Assembly: GCA_024278565.1 (NCBI GenBank)
Contig: JAJRSY010000241.1
Coordinates: 1-14,576 of the forward strand
From: Bacteroidota bacterium
GTDB taxonomy: Bacteria > Bacteroidota > Bacteroidia > Flavobacteriales > Flavobacteriaceae
DNA length: 14,576 nucleotides
Reading direction: 5' to 3'
The translations under genes and the position numbers were made by a program. Below the pieces are notes generated by a model. It was not told the DNA's origin. It did not search any database and was given only the letters and a program-made list of their open reading frames with translations. This document shows, in pieces, positions 7,373 through 14,576 of the stretch (within the stretch, counting starts at the first letter, position 1; each line of letters opens with the position of its first letter).

Positions 7373-7573
7373 GATTCGCTCTTTTGTTTTAAACTGATTT
7401 AAATCTTCCACTTAACCTGCAAACTGACAGACTGGCTCAGAGCTGTACTTACATTATTAATATACGCATCAAACAGGAAATTAGTCCTTTTATCGACAAT
7501 ATTTATTTTATTCTCGAGTTATTTTGTAAACTTTGCAACTTAGCAACTTATTTTTTTTCAGTAAACCCATACT

Positions 7574-8968
7574 ATGAAAATAACGAATATATGCTGTATC
7601 GGCGCTGGCTATGTAGGCGGCCCCACAATGACGGTCATCGCAAGCCAATGCCCTGAAATAAAGGTAACGGTAGTCGATATAAACCAAGAAAGAATTGACC
7701 AATGGAACGATTCTGATTTAGACAAGCTTCCTATTTACGAGCCCGGTTTGAAAGAATTAGTGAGGGATACAAGAGGTAAAAACTTGTTCTTTTCCACAGA
7801 AGTGGACAAAGCCATAGATGAGGCCCAAATCATTTTCATCTCGGTAAACACGCCTACAAAAACCTACGGAAAAGGTAAAGGGCAGGCGGCAGATCTGAAG
7901 TTCATTGAACTCTGTGCACGGAATATTGCCAAAGTAGCCAAAGACCATAAAATTGTGGTTGAAAAATCAACCTTGCCCGTACGAACCGCAAGTGCCATAA
8001 AAAGCATCTTGGACAATACGGGCAATGGGGTGGATTTTGAAATTCTTTCGAATCCTGAATTTTTGGCAGAGGGGACGGCAATCGATGATCTTCTAAATGC
8101 AGATAGGGTGTTGATAGGCGGAGCAGAAACTCCCGAAGGCCAAATTGCCAAAGATGCACTGAGCAGCATATACGAACGTTGGCTTCCCAAGGATAGAATT
8201 CTACAGACCAATGTCTGGTCGTCAGAACTGTCAAAATTAGTGGCAAACGCTTTTTTGGCGCAGCGGGTATCTTCGATAAATTCGATTTCAGCACTTTGCG
8301 AAAAAACCGATGCAAATGTGGCGGAAGTTTCCAGAGCCATTGGCTTTGATAGTAGAATAGGATCTAAATTTTTGAATTCCTCTGTGGGGTTCGGTGGTTC
8401 ATGCTTTCAAAAAGATATTTTGAACCTCGTATACATAGCAGGTAGCTACGGTCTTCATGAAGTCGCCGATTATTGGGAGCAGGTGATCATCATGAACGAT
8501 TACCAAAAAAGACGTTTTGCCGAGAACATCATCACTACCCTTTACAATACTGTGTCAGGAAAAAAGATTGTTTTCTACGGATGGGCCTTTAAAAAAAATA
8601 CCAATGATACCAGAGAGTCAGCGGCCATTTATGTAGCCGATACCTTGTTGGACGAAAGAGCGGAAATCGTGGTATACGACCCTAAGGTGCCCGAAAAGCA
8701 GATTTATGCCGATCTTGATTATTTAGGTACCAGATCGCCAGAAGAAAATAGACGTTTGCTCAAGGTAGTAAAAGATCCAATGGAAGCAGCCAAAGATGCC
8801 CATGCCATTGCCATTCTAACCGAGTGGGATGAATTTAAAGACTACGATTGGGCAACTATTTATGATAAAATGCTGAAGCCGGCATTCGTATTTGACGGAA
8901 GACGTTTGTTGGATAAAGAAAAGATGGATAACTTTGGCTTCGAATATTATAAGATAGGACAGTCATGA
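7574..8968 (+). CDS. ugd: UDP-glucose 6-dehydrogenase, long eukaryote-like type
   Basis: The enzyme oxidises UDP-glucose twice with NAD+ to UDP-glucuronate in the cytoplasm. The 464 residues match the long (animal-like) UGDH class, not the shorter class of E. coli. Visible: NAD-binding GAGYVG (10-15), VVDIN with the ribose-binding Asp, the SVNTPTK loop, EKSTLPVRT, the NPEFLAEGTA substrate loop (160-169), K221 and N225, and the catalytic GFGGSCFQKD with nucleophile Cys277, Lys280 and Asp281. The C-terminal domain has FYGWAFKKNTNDTRES. All catalytic residues are present. It leads the plus-strand set, and its stop overlaps the next start (ATGA, 8965-8968), so its product is probably used directly by the epimerase. 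Confidence 0.96.
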   Translation: MKITNICCIGAGYVGGPTMTVIASQCPEIKVTVVDINQERIDQWNDSDLDKLPIYEPGLKELVRDTRGKNLFFSTEVDKAIDEAQIIFISVNTPTKTYGKGKGQAADLKFIELCARNIAKVAKDHKIVVEKSTLPVRTASAIKSILDNTGNGVDFEILSNPEFLAEGTAIDDLLNADRVLIGGAETPEGQIAKDALSSIYERWLPKDRILQTNVWSSELSKLVANAFLAQRVSSINSISALCEKTDANVAEVSRAIGFDSRIGSKFLNSSVGFGGSCFQKDILNLVYIAGSYGLHEVADYWEQVIIMNDYQKRRFAENIITTLYNTVSGKKIVFYGWAFKKNTNDTRESAAIYVADTLLDERAEIVVYDPKVPEKQIYADLDYLGTRSPEENRRLLKVVKDPMEAAKDAHAIAILTEWDEFKDYDWATIYDKMLKPAFVFDGRRLLDKEKMDNFGFEYYKIGQS

Positions 8969-10032
8969 AAATATTGGTAACCGGTGTTGCTGGCTTTATA
9001 GGTTACCATGTGTGCAAAATTCTATTAACAAAAGGTTTTACGGTCGTTGGCATGGACAATATCAATGACTATTATGATATAAACCTAAAATACAGTCGCC
9101 TAGAACAACTGGGCATTAAAAAAGGGGATGCCGAAAAATTCCTTGACAAACCGGCCGGCCGGCCGGGCAGGTCGGAAGGAAGTCTGTTCGAGAGCCGGTT
9201 TTCTTTTTTTCGTATGGATCTAGAAGATCGTGAAGCCCTTCCCCTACTCTTTCAAAAAGAAAAATTTGATGTTGTTTGTAATCTAGCTGCCCAAGCTGGG
9301 GTGCGGTACAGCCTTGAAGAACCCAATACATACATTGACAGTAATGTAGTTGGCTTTCTCAATTTATTGGAATGTTGCCGACACAATCAAATCAAGCATT
9401 TAGTATATGCCAGCAGCTCTAGCGTTTATGGATCCAATAAAAAAGTGCCCTTTGCGGTTGAGGATAATGTTGACCATCCCATAAGCCTTTACGCAGCAAC
9501 CAAAAAGAGTAACGAACTAATGGCACATACGTATAGTCATCTCTTCAAAATTCCTACAACAGGTCTTCGCTTTTTTACAGTCTACGGACCATGGGGCAGG
9601 CCTGATATGGCCCTATTTCTTTTTACAGATGCTATTATAAACGACCGCCCTATTGATGTATTCAATGAGGGAAACATGGAACGTGATTTTACTTATGTTG
9701 ATGATATTGCAGAGGGGGTTTTACGGGTTATCAAAGATAATCTTGAAAGCAGAAAAGAGTCGAATGAATTGTATAAGATTTACAATATTGGAAATAACAG
9801 TTCAATAAAATTACTTGATTTCATCAAAGAGATTGAAATAAACCTCAACAAAAAAGCAATTAAAAATATGTTGCCCCTACAAGCCGGAGATCTTGAAAAA
9901 ACATGGGCAAAGGTTGATGGTCTATTTTTAGATTATGGGTATAAACCGAACACCACTCTTGAGGAGGGGGTAAAGGCCTTTGTTTTGTGGTACAAAGATC
10001 ATTATAACGTAATTGAAGCCACTACTAGTTAG
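8965..10032 (+). CDS. UDP-glucuronate 4-epimerase (CapI/LpsL-type SDR)
   Basis: This extended short-chain dehydrogenase should interconvert UDP-glucuronate and UDP-galacturonate. The 355 residues include the NAD-binding GVAGFIG (7-13), DNINDYYDINLKYSRL (31-46), which is typical of uronate epimerases, the Ser cluster SSSSVYG (150-156), the catalytic YAATK (Tyr176, Lys180), and the RFFTVYGPWGRPDMA block. Translational coupling to the UDP-glucose dehydrogenase favours the glucuronate substrate over a TviC-like HexNAcA role. Oddity: residues about 62-79 (KPAGRPGRSEGSLFESR) are encoded by GC-rich DNA resembling the intergenic palindromes, in a stretch between the ribose-binding region and the MDLEDRE strand. 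The reading frame is kept and all motifs remain, so activity is likely. A 43-nt gap leads to the next gene. Confidence 0.93.
   Translation: MKILVTGVAGFIGYHVCKILLTKGFTVVGMDNINDYYDINLKYSRLEQLGIKKGDAEKFLDKPAGRPGRSEGSLFESRFSFFRMDLEDREALPLLFQKEKFDVVCNLAAQAGVRYSLEEPNTYIDSNVVGFLNLLECCRHNQIKHLVYASSSSVYGSNKKVPFAVEDNVDHPISLYAATKKSNELMAHTYSHLFKIPTTGLRFFTVYGPWGRPDMALFLFTDAIINDRPIDVFNEGNMERDFTYVDDIAEGVLRVIKDNLESRKESNELYKIYNIGNNSSIKLLDFIKEIEINLNKKAIKNMLPLQAGDLEKTWAKVDGLFLDYGYKPNTTLEEGVKAFVLWYKDHYNVIEATTS
9151..9182. repeat. REP-like sequence inside the epimerase coding region
   Basis: CCGGCCGGCCGGCCGGGCAG is followed by GTCGGAAGGA. The end GGCAGG-TCGGAA-GGA closely matches the complement of the intergenic repeat (GGCAGGTTCGGAATGA). 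It is far more GC-rich than the rest of the gene and is read in frame as Pro, Ala, Gly and Arg codons. Confidence 0.6.
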
Positions 10033-10075
10033 AATCGAACAACTCTAAATTTTCATTGATTTGTCTTAAAAAAGT

Positions 10076-11356
10076 ATGAACAACATCAAAATAGGAATCA
10101 TCGGTCTGGGGTACGTAGGCCTACCCCTAGCACATTTGTTTGCCTCCGAATATCCTGTAGTAGGTTTTGATATCAATACAAATCGTGTATTAGAGCTGCA
10201 ATCTGATATTGATAACACAAATGAAGTCAGCCGGGCCTCATTAAAAAAAGTCGCAAAAAAACAACCTTCTGGTGAGATTGGGTTGTTTTGCACCCATAAT
10301 TCAACTGATCTTAAAGCGTGTAACTATTATATCATTACTGTACCGACCCCGGTTGATAGAAACAATAGACCTGACCTGACCCCATTGTACAAATCAAGTG
10401 AGACTGTGGGCGAGGTTTTAAAGAAAGGTGATATCGTCATCTACGAGTCTACTGTATATCCTGGGGTGACCGAAGATGAGTGCATTCCTGTATTGGAAAA
10501 AGTAAGTGGTCTTACATTCAACAAAGATTTTTTTGCAGGCTATTCTCCTGAAAGAATCAACCCAGGTGACAAAAAACATACCGTCGATAAAATTCTAAAA
10601 GTAACGTCAGGATCCACCCCTGAAATTGGCAAAAAAGTAGATGCGCTTTATGCCTCTGTAATAACTGCGGGCACATATTTGGCACCCAGTATAAAAGTAG
10701 CTGAGGCCTCAAAAGTAATTGAAAACTCACAACGCGATATTAACATTGCCTTTGTCAACGAGTTGGCAAAAATCTTCAACCTAATGGATATTGACACCCA
10801 TGAAGTTTTAAAGGCCGCGGGAACCAAATGGAATTTCTTGCCTTTTAAACCTGGTTTGGTAGGGGGGCATTGTATTGGTGTAGACCCCTATTATTTGGCA
10901 CAAAAAGCCCAGGAGTTCGGGTATCACCCAGGTATTATTCTCGAAGGCAGGCGCATGAACGATGGCATGGGGCAGTATGTTTCTTCTGAGGTAATCAAAC
11001 TCATGCTCAAGCATGATATTCGGGTAAAGGGTGCGAAGGTTCTAATTTTGGGCATCACCTTTAAAGAAAACTGTCCAGATGTAAGAAATACCAAGGCTGT
11101 AGATGTAATAAACGGATTAAAAAGTTTTGGAGCTGAAGTATCTATCTACGACCCTTGGGCATCTCCAACTGAAGTATTGCACGAGTATCAATTGGCCACT
11201 ACTGACAAACTGCCTAATGAAATGTATGACGCCATCATACTAACAGTTTCCCATAACGAATTTTTAGACCTAAACCTTCGGAAGATGCTTAGCAAAAATG
11301 GTGTTCTATACGATGTAAAGAGTATACTTAAAGAACGGGTAGACGGTAGACTGTGA
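10076..11356 (+). CDS. tviB: UDP-N-acetyl-D-hexosamine 6-dehydrogenase, TviB/WbpA type
   Basis: This NAD-dependent four-electron dehydrogenase oxidises UDP-GlcNAc (or UDP-GalNAc) to the matching UDP-HexNAc-uronate, a building block of acidic capsules such as Vi antigen. The 426 residues match TviB in length (about 425). Visible: GLGYVG (11-16), VVGFDIN, the TVPTPVD loop, YESTVYPGVTEDEC, AGYSPERINPGDKKH (154-168), KVAEASKVIENSQRD with Lys213 and Asn217, KWNFLPFKPGLVGGHCIGVD with the nucleophile Cys266, and LGITFKENCPDVRNTK in the C-terminal domain. Nothing is missing. The SPERINPGDKKH and GGHCIGVDPYYL signatures separate it from the UDP-glucose dehydrogenase upstream. It is 43 nt after the epimerase and probably in the same transcript. 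GlcNAc versus GalNAc preference cannot be read from the sequence. Confidence 0.94.
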   Translation: MNNIKIGIIGLGYVGLPLAHLFASEYPVVGFDINTNRVLELQSDIDNTNEVSRASLKKVAKKQPSGEIGLFCTHNSTDLKACNYYIITVPTPVDRNNRPDLTPLYKSSETVGEVLKKGDIVIYESTVYPGVTEDECIPVLEKVSGLTFNKDFFAGYSPERINPGDKKHTVDKILKVTSGSTPEIGKKVDALYASVITAGTYLAPSIKVAEASKVIENSQRDINIAFVNELAKIFNLMDIDTHEVLKAAGTKWNFLPFKPGLVGGHCIGVDPYYLAQKAQEFGYHPGIILEGRRMNDGMGQYVSSEVIKLMLKHDIRVKGAKVLILGITFKENCPDVRNTKAVDVINGLKSFGAEVSIYDPWASPTEVLHEYQLATTDKLPNEMYDAIILTVSHNEFLDLNLRKMLSKNGVLYDVKSILKERVDGRL

Positions 11357-11874
11357 TTTTTTACCTTGTAACTGTTTTCTAAGAGACCAGCCCTTTTGTC
11401 ATTCCGAACCTGCCTGCTGGCAGGCAGGCGAAGTGAGGAATCCCTCTATAGATGCCTAAGCTGCCTTCCACCTGTCTTTAACTACGTGGTGGATCTTCTT
11501 ATCAATATCGACATTCCCGCTCAATTAGTTCTATTTTACCCCACAAAAAGACCCTTTCAACGATTTTATGACGTAAATCAGGTAATTCATCTATAAAAAT
11601 GATCAGTTCACAACATTTTTGGTTTGAACGAGTTCTATACACACTATTTTCGATCAAAATTTTTGAATTACTTGATTAAGCAGATAGATATGTTAATGAA
11701 AAGTATATTTCATCGAATAAATGTGCTATTAAACGTCCAAACATGAAATATGAATCGTATAAAATTTCAAACTGCACACTAACCATGCTGTTTGTCGATG
11801 ATATTTGCCCTTAATCGATAGATTGCACTATTTTACCCAAATCTTAATAGTACTCTTAATTTTTTTGCCTACTT
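11357..11874. other. Intergenic region between tviB and the beta-helix lipoprotein
   Basis: These 518 nt contain one long repeat copy (11396-11490) and then about 380 nt of AT-rich sequence with no gene I can support. Its length suggests the lipoprotein gene has its own promoter, but I find no good match to the Bacteroidota consensus and no clear terminator after tviB. Confidence 0.6.
11396..11490 (+). repeat. Interspersed repeat with palindromic head and conserved tail
   Basis: It starts TTGTCATTCCGAACC, continues with CCTGCCTGC-TG-GCAGGCAGG and ends its head with GCGAAGTGAGGAATCCCT (to 11445). Outer ATTCC/GGAAT arms also pair. The same head recurs at 14185-14230. About 15 nt later a tail CTGCCTTCCACCTGTCTTT aligns with CTACCTTTCACCTGTATTG at 14245-14263, so the related unit is about 95 nt. 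Confidence 0.8.
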
Positions 11875-13896
11875 ATGAAAACCACCCCTCTAAAAGTCGT
11901 TCAAATGACTATGTTTTTTATTGTCTTTTCCGTTTTGTTTTCTTGTAGTAAGGATACCGATCTGTTATTGGATTCTGTGCTGAACGAACCTGTGGTCTCG
12001 ATTGAAGGTGAAAATTCGACTTTGGACAAACCGGCAGATGAGGAAGGTTTTGTAGTTCGAACATTCGCATTCTCACCAACCAACGATGCCTACCTTCAAA
12101 ATGCCCAAGGCCATGACCGATCGATCATACGATTAGAAGAAGATTATCGCACCAGCTACCTTATGTTCGACCTCAGTAAGGTAAACGGTCCTATTACCGA
12201 TGCAGTGTTGCAATTTTCTATAGATAGTGATGAAGGGGATGGTACTATTGATATTAACAAGGGCAATTCAAACGAGTGGACAGAAAAAAACCTGACCGAG
12301 AACAATGCCCCAGGCCTTGATGTAAAATTGGGAAGCATGAACAAAACCTATAAAGTAGGAACTCCTGAAAAAGTGGCACTGAGCACAACGGAACTTCAAT
12401 CTGAACTGACCACCCTCATAATGACCCACAGTACAGGCAACGATCTGGCCTTTGCCTCTAAAGAGCACCCGACCAATAAGGGACCACTTTTGATAATAAC
12501 CTATAAAGCGCCCGAAGGCTCTCCTGAAATTGTACAAGAAGGGGAAGAAGAACCAAAGGAGGAAGATCCACAACCGAAAAATGAAACACGGTCCCAAGCC
12601 GGTTATTATGTGACCACCAGTGGTAAAGCATTAAATGACGGACTTTCTGAGGCTACCGCATGGAGTATTGAATATGCCTTTGACAAGGCGGTCGCCGGAG
12701 ATATCGTATACATCAAAGCCGGGGATTACGGCAGCAAAGAACTGGTGGCCGACAATTCCGGCACAGCAGACAAGCCCATTCGGTTTATCGGCTACACCAA
12801 TACCCCAGGTGATCTGGTCAGTAATGAGGGGTCGACCTTCTCCTATGGCGACCAACTAGATCCCGGTAAAATGCCATTAATAAAATCAACCCAGGGCGGT
12901 ACCGGTATTTTAATACAGGAAAATTTTGTGGAAATAGAGAATTTTCAAATCACAAAATATAGAATTGGTTTGCTCGCAACGGGCACAAACCTTGTTTTAA
13001 GAAATATCATTGCCATTGACTTCGGCAGCCAGTCCAATTACGATGCCTATGACGGTTTTGGTATACAGATCAAAGGTAATAATTGCCTGCTAGAGAGTTC
13101 CTTTGTACTGAACGCTACGGCCGAGGCTATAAAACTATACGACGCTGATTACTCAAGGGTCAACTATTGTCAGGTTTTTGCGGACAACCCAAAAAATCCG
13201 ACCGATTATTACTTCCTATTGACCGGTGGAACCAATAATACGATAATTGAGAATAGCTATGCCGAACGAGCACTGAACTTGAAACATGGAGGCCATGGCT
13301 TTGATATGAAAGATTTGGCGGAGAACAATACTTTTAAAAACTGCACCGCCAGAAGAACCAGTTTTGAACTTAATTTTTCCGGGGTACGCTACAATACCAT
13401 TCAGGATTGTTTTATATATGGAGTGGATACAACTACAAGTAATTGGCACGCCGTGCTGGTAATCTTTAATGGCGCAAACAACAACCTCATAAAAAATGTC
13501 TATATTCAAGATACCTGGAGAGCGATCAGTTGGGCAGATTACGATGATGGCTATGTGGGTTCTGGGGGCGATAGGGATGAAGTAAGTATGGGCTATGACA
13601 ATACCTTTGAGAATATTACCGTTAGAAACACCAACCGGATTCTCAATGTAGGCGGGGGCACGAATTTCAATGCTTGGGCAAAAAGAAATACCTTTGTAAA
13701 CTGTGATTTTTCTGATTTTGATTCGGTGGCCGTCACCTACTACCCCACTGAGGATATTTTGTTTAAAAACTGTAAATTCAATAATGGCAATAAGCTTGTA
13801 GCCGAAGCCAAACAACAATATGCACCCTATAGTCGTTTTGATGTGACTTGGGAAAACTGCACTTGGTCAAATGTGAAGTTCAATCCTCCAAATTAA
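11875..13896 (+). CDS. Surface lipoprotein with DNRLRE-like module and right-handed beta-helix
   Basis: The 673 residues begin with a lipoprotein signal peptide ending in lipobox LFSC (Cys24). The following SKDTD resembles the charged signal that sends Bacteroidota lipoproteins to the cell surface. Residues about 60-211 look like a DNRLRE/CBM96-type beta-sandwich (DAYLQ, then SYLMFDLSKVNGPITDAVLQF, then a final LLIITYK strand). A Glu/Pro-rich linker (about 212-240) leads to a beta-helix domain that starts YYVTTSGKALNDGLSEATAW, the usual entry of pectate-lyase-like and polysaccharide-lyase folds. It continues with repeated NTFxNC-like rungs (Cys490, Cys512, Cys610, Cys633, Cys662). KHGGHGFDMKD (470-480) is a possible active-site patch. 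Such proteins include lyases (PL6-like), epimerases and non-catalytic binders; I cannot assign which. Its place beside uronate-sugar genes suggests it acts on the acidic polymer made here. Confidence 0.85.
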   Translation: MKTTPLKVVQMTMFFIVFSVLFSCSKDTDLLLDSVLNEPVVSIEGENSTLDKPADEEGFVVRTFAFSPTNDAYLQNAQGHDRSIIRLEEDYRTSYLMFDLSKVNGPITDAVLQFSIDSDEGDGTIDINKGNSNEWTEKNLTENNAPGLDVKLGSMNKTYKVGTPEKVALSTTELQSELTTLIMTHSTGNDLAFASKEHPTNKGPLLIITYKAPEGSPEIVQEGEEEPKEEDPQPKNETRSQAGYYVTTSGKALNDGLSEATAWSIEYAFDKAVAGDIVYIKAGDYGSKELVADNSGTADKPIRFIGYTNTPGDLVSNEGSTFSYGDQLDPGKMPLIKSTQGGTGILIQENFVEIENFQITKYRIGLLATGTNLVLRNIIAIDFGSQSNYDAYDGFGIQIKGNNCLLESSFVLNATAEAIKLYDADYSRVNYCQVFADNPKNPTDYYFLLTGGTNNTIIENSYAERALNLKHGGHGFDMKDLAENNTFKNCTARRTSFELNFSGVRYNTIQDCFIYGVDTTTSNWHAVLVIFNGANNNLIKNVYIQDTWRAISWADYDDGYVGSGGDRDEVSMGYDNTFENITVRNTNRILNVGGGTNFNAWAKRNTFVNCDFSDFDSVAVTYYPTEDILFKNCKFNNGNKLVAEAKQQYAPYSRFDVTWENCTWSNVKFNPPN

Positions 13897-13901
13897 TTTG
13901 G
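13888..13901. other. Perfect palindrome CCAAATTAATTTGG over the lipoprotein stop codon
   Basis: A 14-bp perfect palindrome contains the TAA stop codon. A second one, ACAAATTTGT (13911-13920), follows 9 nt later. They are AT-rich with no T-tract directly behind, so neither is a convincing intrinsic terminator. Confidence 0.4.
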
Positions 13902-14576
13902 TACTACTGTACAAATTTGTGTTTTGTGGTTGACCATTATCCTTTCATTGGTAACTCAATATAATTTCACCATCTGACCAACATCACACGATTTCTGTAT
14001 TTGTTGAAGTCGTTCTTCATCCAACTTGGGTTCAGGCACTCTTTACAATTTCTTTTAGCCATATTAACCCAAAAAATTCATCAGGAGATGGAAAAAATAG
14101 ATGTAAAGTACTATATTTGAGGTGGTTAACGTCAAAAACAACATTTTTGGCAACTATTCACCCGAAGTGCTTTCTCCTCCCCCTTTGTCATTCCGAACCT
14201 GCCTGCCGGCAGGCGAAGTGAGGAATCCCTTGAGAGTGTTGACACTACCTTTCACCTGTATTGAACTGCAAACAGGGGCCTTCTTGCCAATACAGGAATC
14301 GGCCATCAATTCCAAAATGGGACCCGAACAAGTATGTGCAGAGATTCCCTGCCCGTCCGGCAGGCGGGCTCGTGCCTCGGAATGACAAGAGGGGGGGAGT
14401 CTGCCATTCGGTCGGGCTTTAACCAAAAACACCTTTTTTTGTTTATCGGTTTAAAAGGTTTGGTAACCGGTCCTCTTAACCCCCTAAACCATTTCAAACT
14501 TCCCAACTTCTTTTTCTCTCCAGAACCGCTCTCCATTACCATATCCGTCCCTGAATTGGGGTAGAAGCTATAAAAA
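13897..14576. other. Gene-free right end of the window
   Basis: These 680 nt contain no gene I can support. The main content is the inverted repeat pair at 14174-14399. The remaining sequence on both sides is AT-rich with no RNA gene seen. Short open frames here either run through the repeats or lack recognisable features. Confidence 0.6.
14174..14399. mobile_element. MITE-like element: two inverted copies of the palindromic repeat
   Basis: The left end (14174-14196) and the right end (14377-14399, complemented) match at 20 of 23 positions. The inner 12 bp, TTGTCATTCCGA and TCGGAATGACAA, are identical. Just inside each end lies a GC-rich palindrome (around 14199-14213 and 14348-14368). The interior has no transposase. 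The layout, about 226 bp with terminal inverted repeats, fits a non-autonomous element or a paired REP (BIME-like) unit. No clear target duplication is seen. Confidence 0.6.

Larger units (their letters stand above)
7003..7573. other. Divergent intergenic region with repeats and possible operators
   Basis: These 571 nt separate the two divergent gene sets and hold no gene I can support. They contain a promoter candidate for the minus operon (7037-7068), a broken inverted repeat (7156-7209), two GC-rich palindromes (7221-7240, 7334-7372), and two perfect 8-bp tandem duplications: GCTTGAAT twice at 7258-7273 and GCAACTTA twice at 7535-7550. A near match to the -7 consensus, AAACTTTG (7528-7535), lies upstream of the dehydrogenase but has no clear -33 partner. 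Confidence 0.6.

Noticed and set aside
7864..8340. Long minus-strand open frames inside the UDP-glucose dehydrogenase gene
   Set aside because: They are antisense to a gene with every catalytic motif in place and carry no family signature.
11396..11596. Plus-strand open frame of 66 codons after tviB
   Set aside because: Its first half is the translation of the intergenic repeat (SFRTCLLAGRRSEE), the second half has no recognisable feature, and similar frames arise wherever this repeat occurs.
13216..13818. Minus-strand open frame of 200 codons under the beta-helix gene
   Set aside because: It is antisense to a clear coding region with signal peptide and rung repeats, and its own translation looks like no known protein.
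13972..14064. Minus-strand mini-frame starting MAKRNCKEC with a CxxC motif
   Set aside because: Only about 30 codons, no further zinc-binding pair, and no supporting context; too weak to call.
14122..14564. Several open frames on both strands at the right end
   Set aside because: They run through the inverted repeats (SFRTCLPAGEVRNP on one strand, repeat-derived Pro/Arg-rich text on the other), overlap each other and show no domain or conserved motif.

Overview
The window looks like a chromosomal exopolysaccharide or capsule locus from a member of the Bacteroidota, most likely a marine Flavobacteriaceae. Clues are the AT-rich DNA, Bacteroidota-style Wza and Wzc proteins, a long eukaryote-like UDP-glucose dehydrogenase, a surface lipoprotein with DNRLRE and beta-helix domains, and intergenic repeats with CCTGCC/GGCAGG palindromes. 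I cannot name the genus from sequence alone.

Layout. At the left edge (2-193) is the 3' end of an IS5-type transposase with a probable right inverted repeat. After a gene-poor stretch comes a minus-strand operon, read right to left: a PLP aminotransferase (7002-5872, GTG start), a membrane-bound FlaA1/CapD/WbpM-type nucleotide-sugar 4,6-dehydratase (5875-3941, overlapping by 4 nt), wza (3904-3116) and the tyrosine autokinase wzc (2988-613). It ends in a clear intrinsic terminator at 551-582. wza is cut by an in-frame TAG codon: both halves are in the same frame and together make an otherwise complete outer-membrane export lipoprotein.

A 571-nt divergent intergenic region (7003-7573) carries palindromic repeats and possible operator sites. 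It separates the minus operon from a plus-strand nucleotide-sugar set: UDP-glucose 6-dehydrogenase (7574-8968), UDP-glucuronate 4-epimerase (8965-10032, ATGA overlap) and a TviB/WbpA-type UDP-N-acetylhexosamine dehydrogenase (10076-11356). After another repeat-bearing gap comes a 673-residue surface lipoprotein with a DNRLRE-like module and a right-handed beta-helix (11875-13896). The window closes with a 680-nt gene-free region holding a MITE-like inverted pair of repeats.

How the parts fit. The plus-strand genes would supply UDP-GlcA, UDP-GalA and a UDP-HexNAc-uronate, so an acidic polymer is expected. The minus-strand pair (4,6-dehydratase plus aminotransferase) would supply a UDP-4-amino-4,6-dideoxy-HexNAc sugar. 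Wza and Wzc would export and control the polymer, and the beta-helix lipoprotein could bind, cut or remodel it at the cell surface. No glycosyltransferase, flippase, polymerase, initiating phosphoglycosyl transferase or acetyltransferase is present, so the pathway must be completed elsewhere. The observations most worth checking are the amber codon in wza, the repeat-derived segment inside the epimerase coding region, the roughly 226-bp MITE-like element, and the uncharacterised beta-helix lipoprotein.
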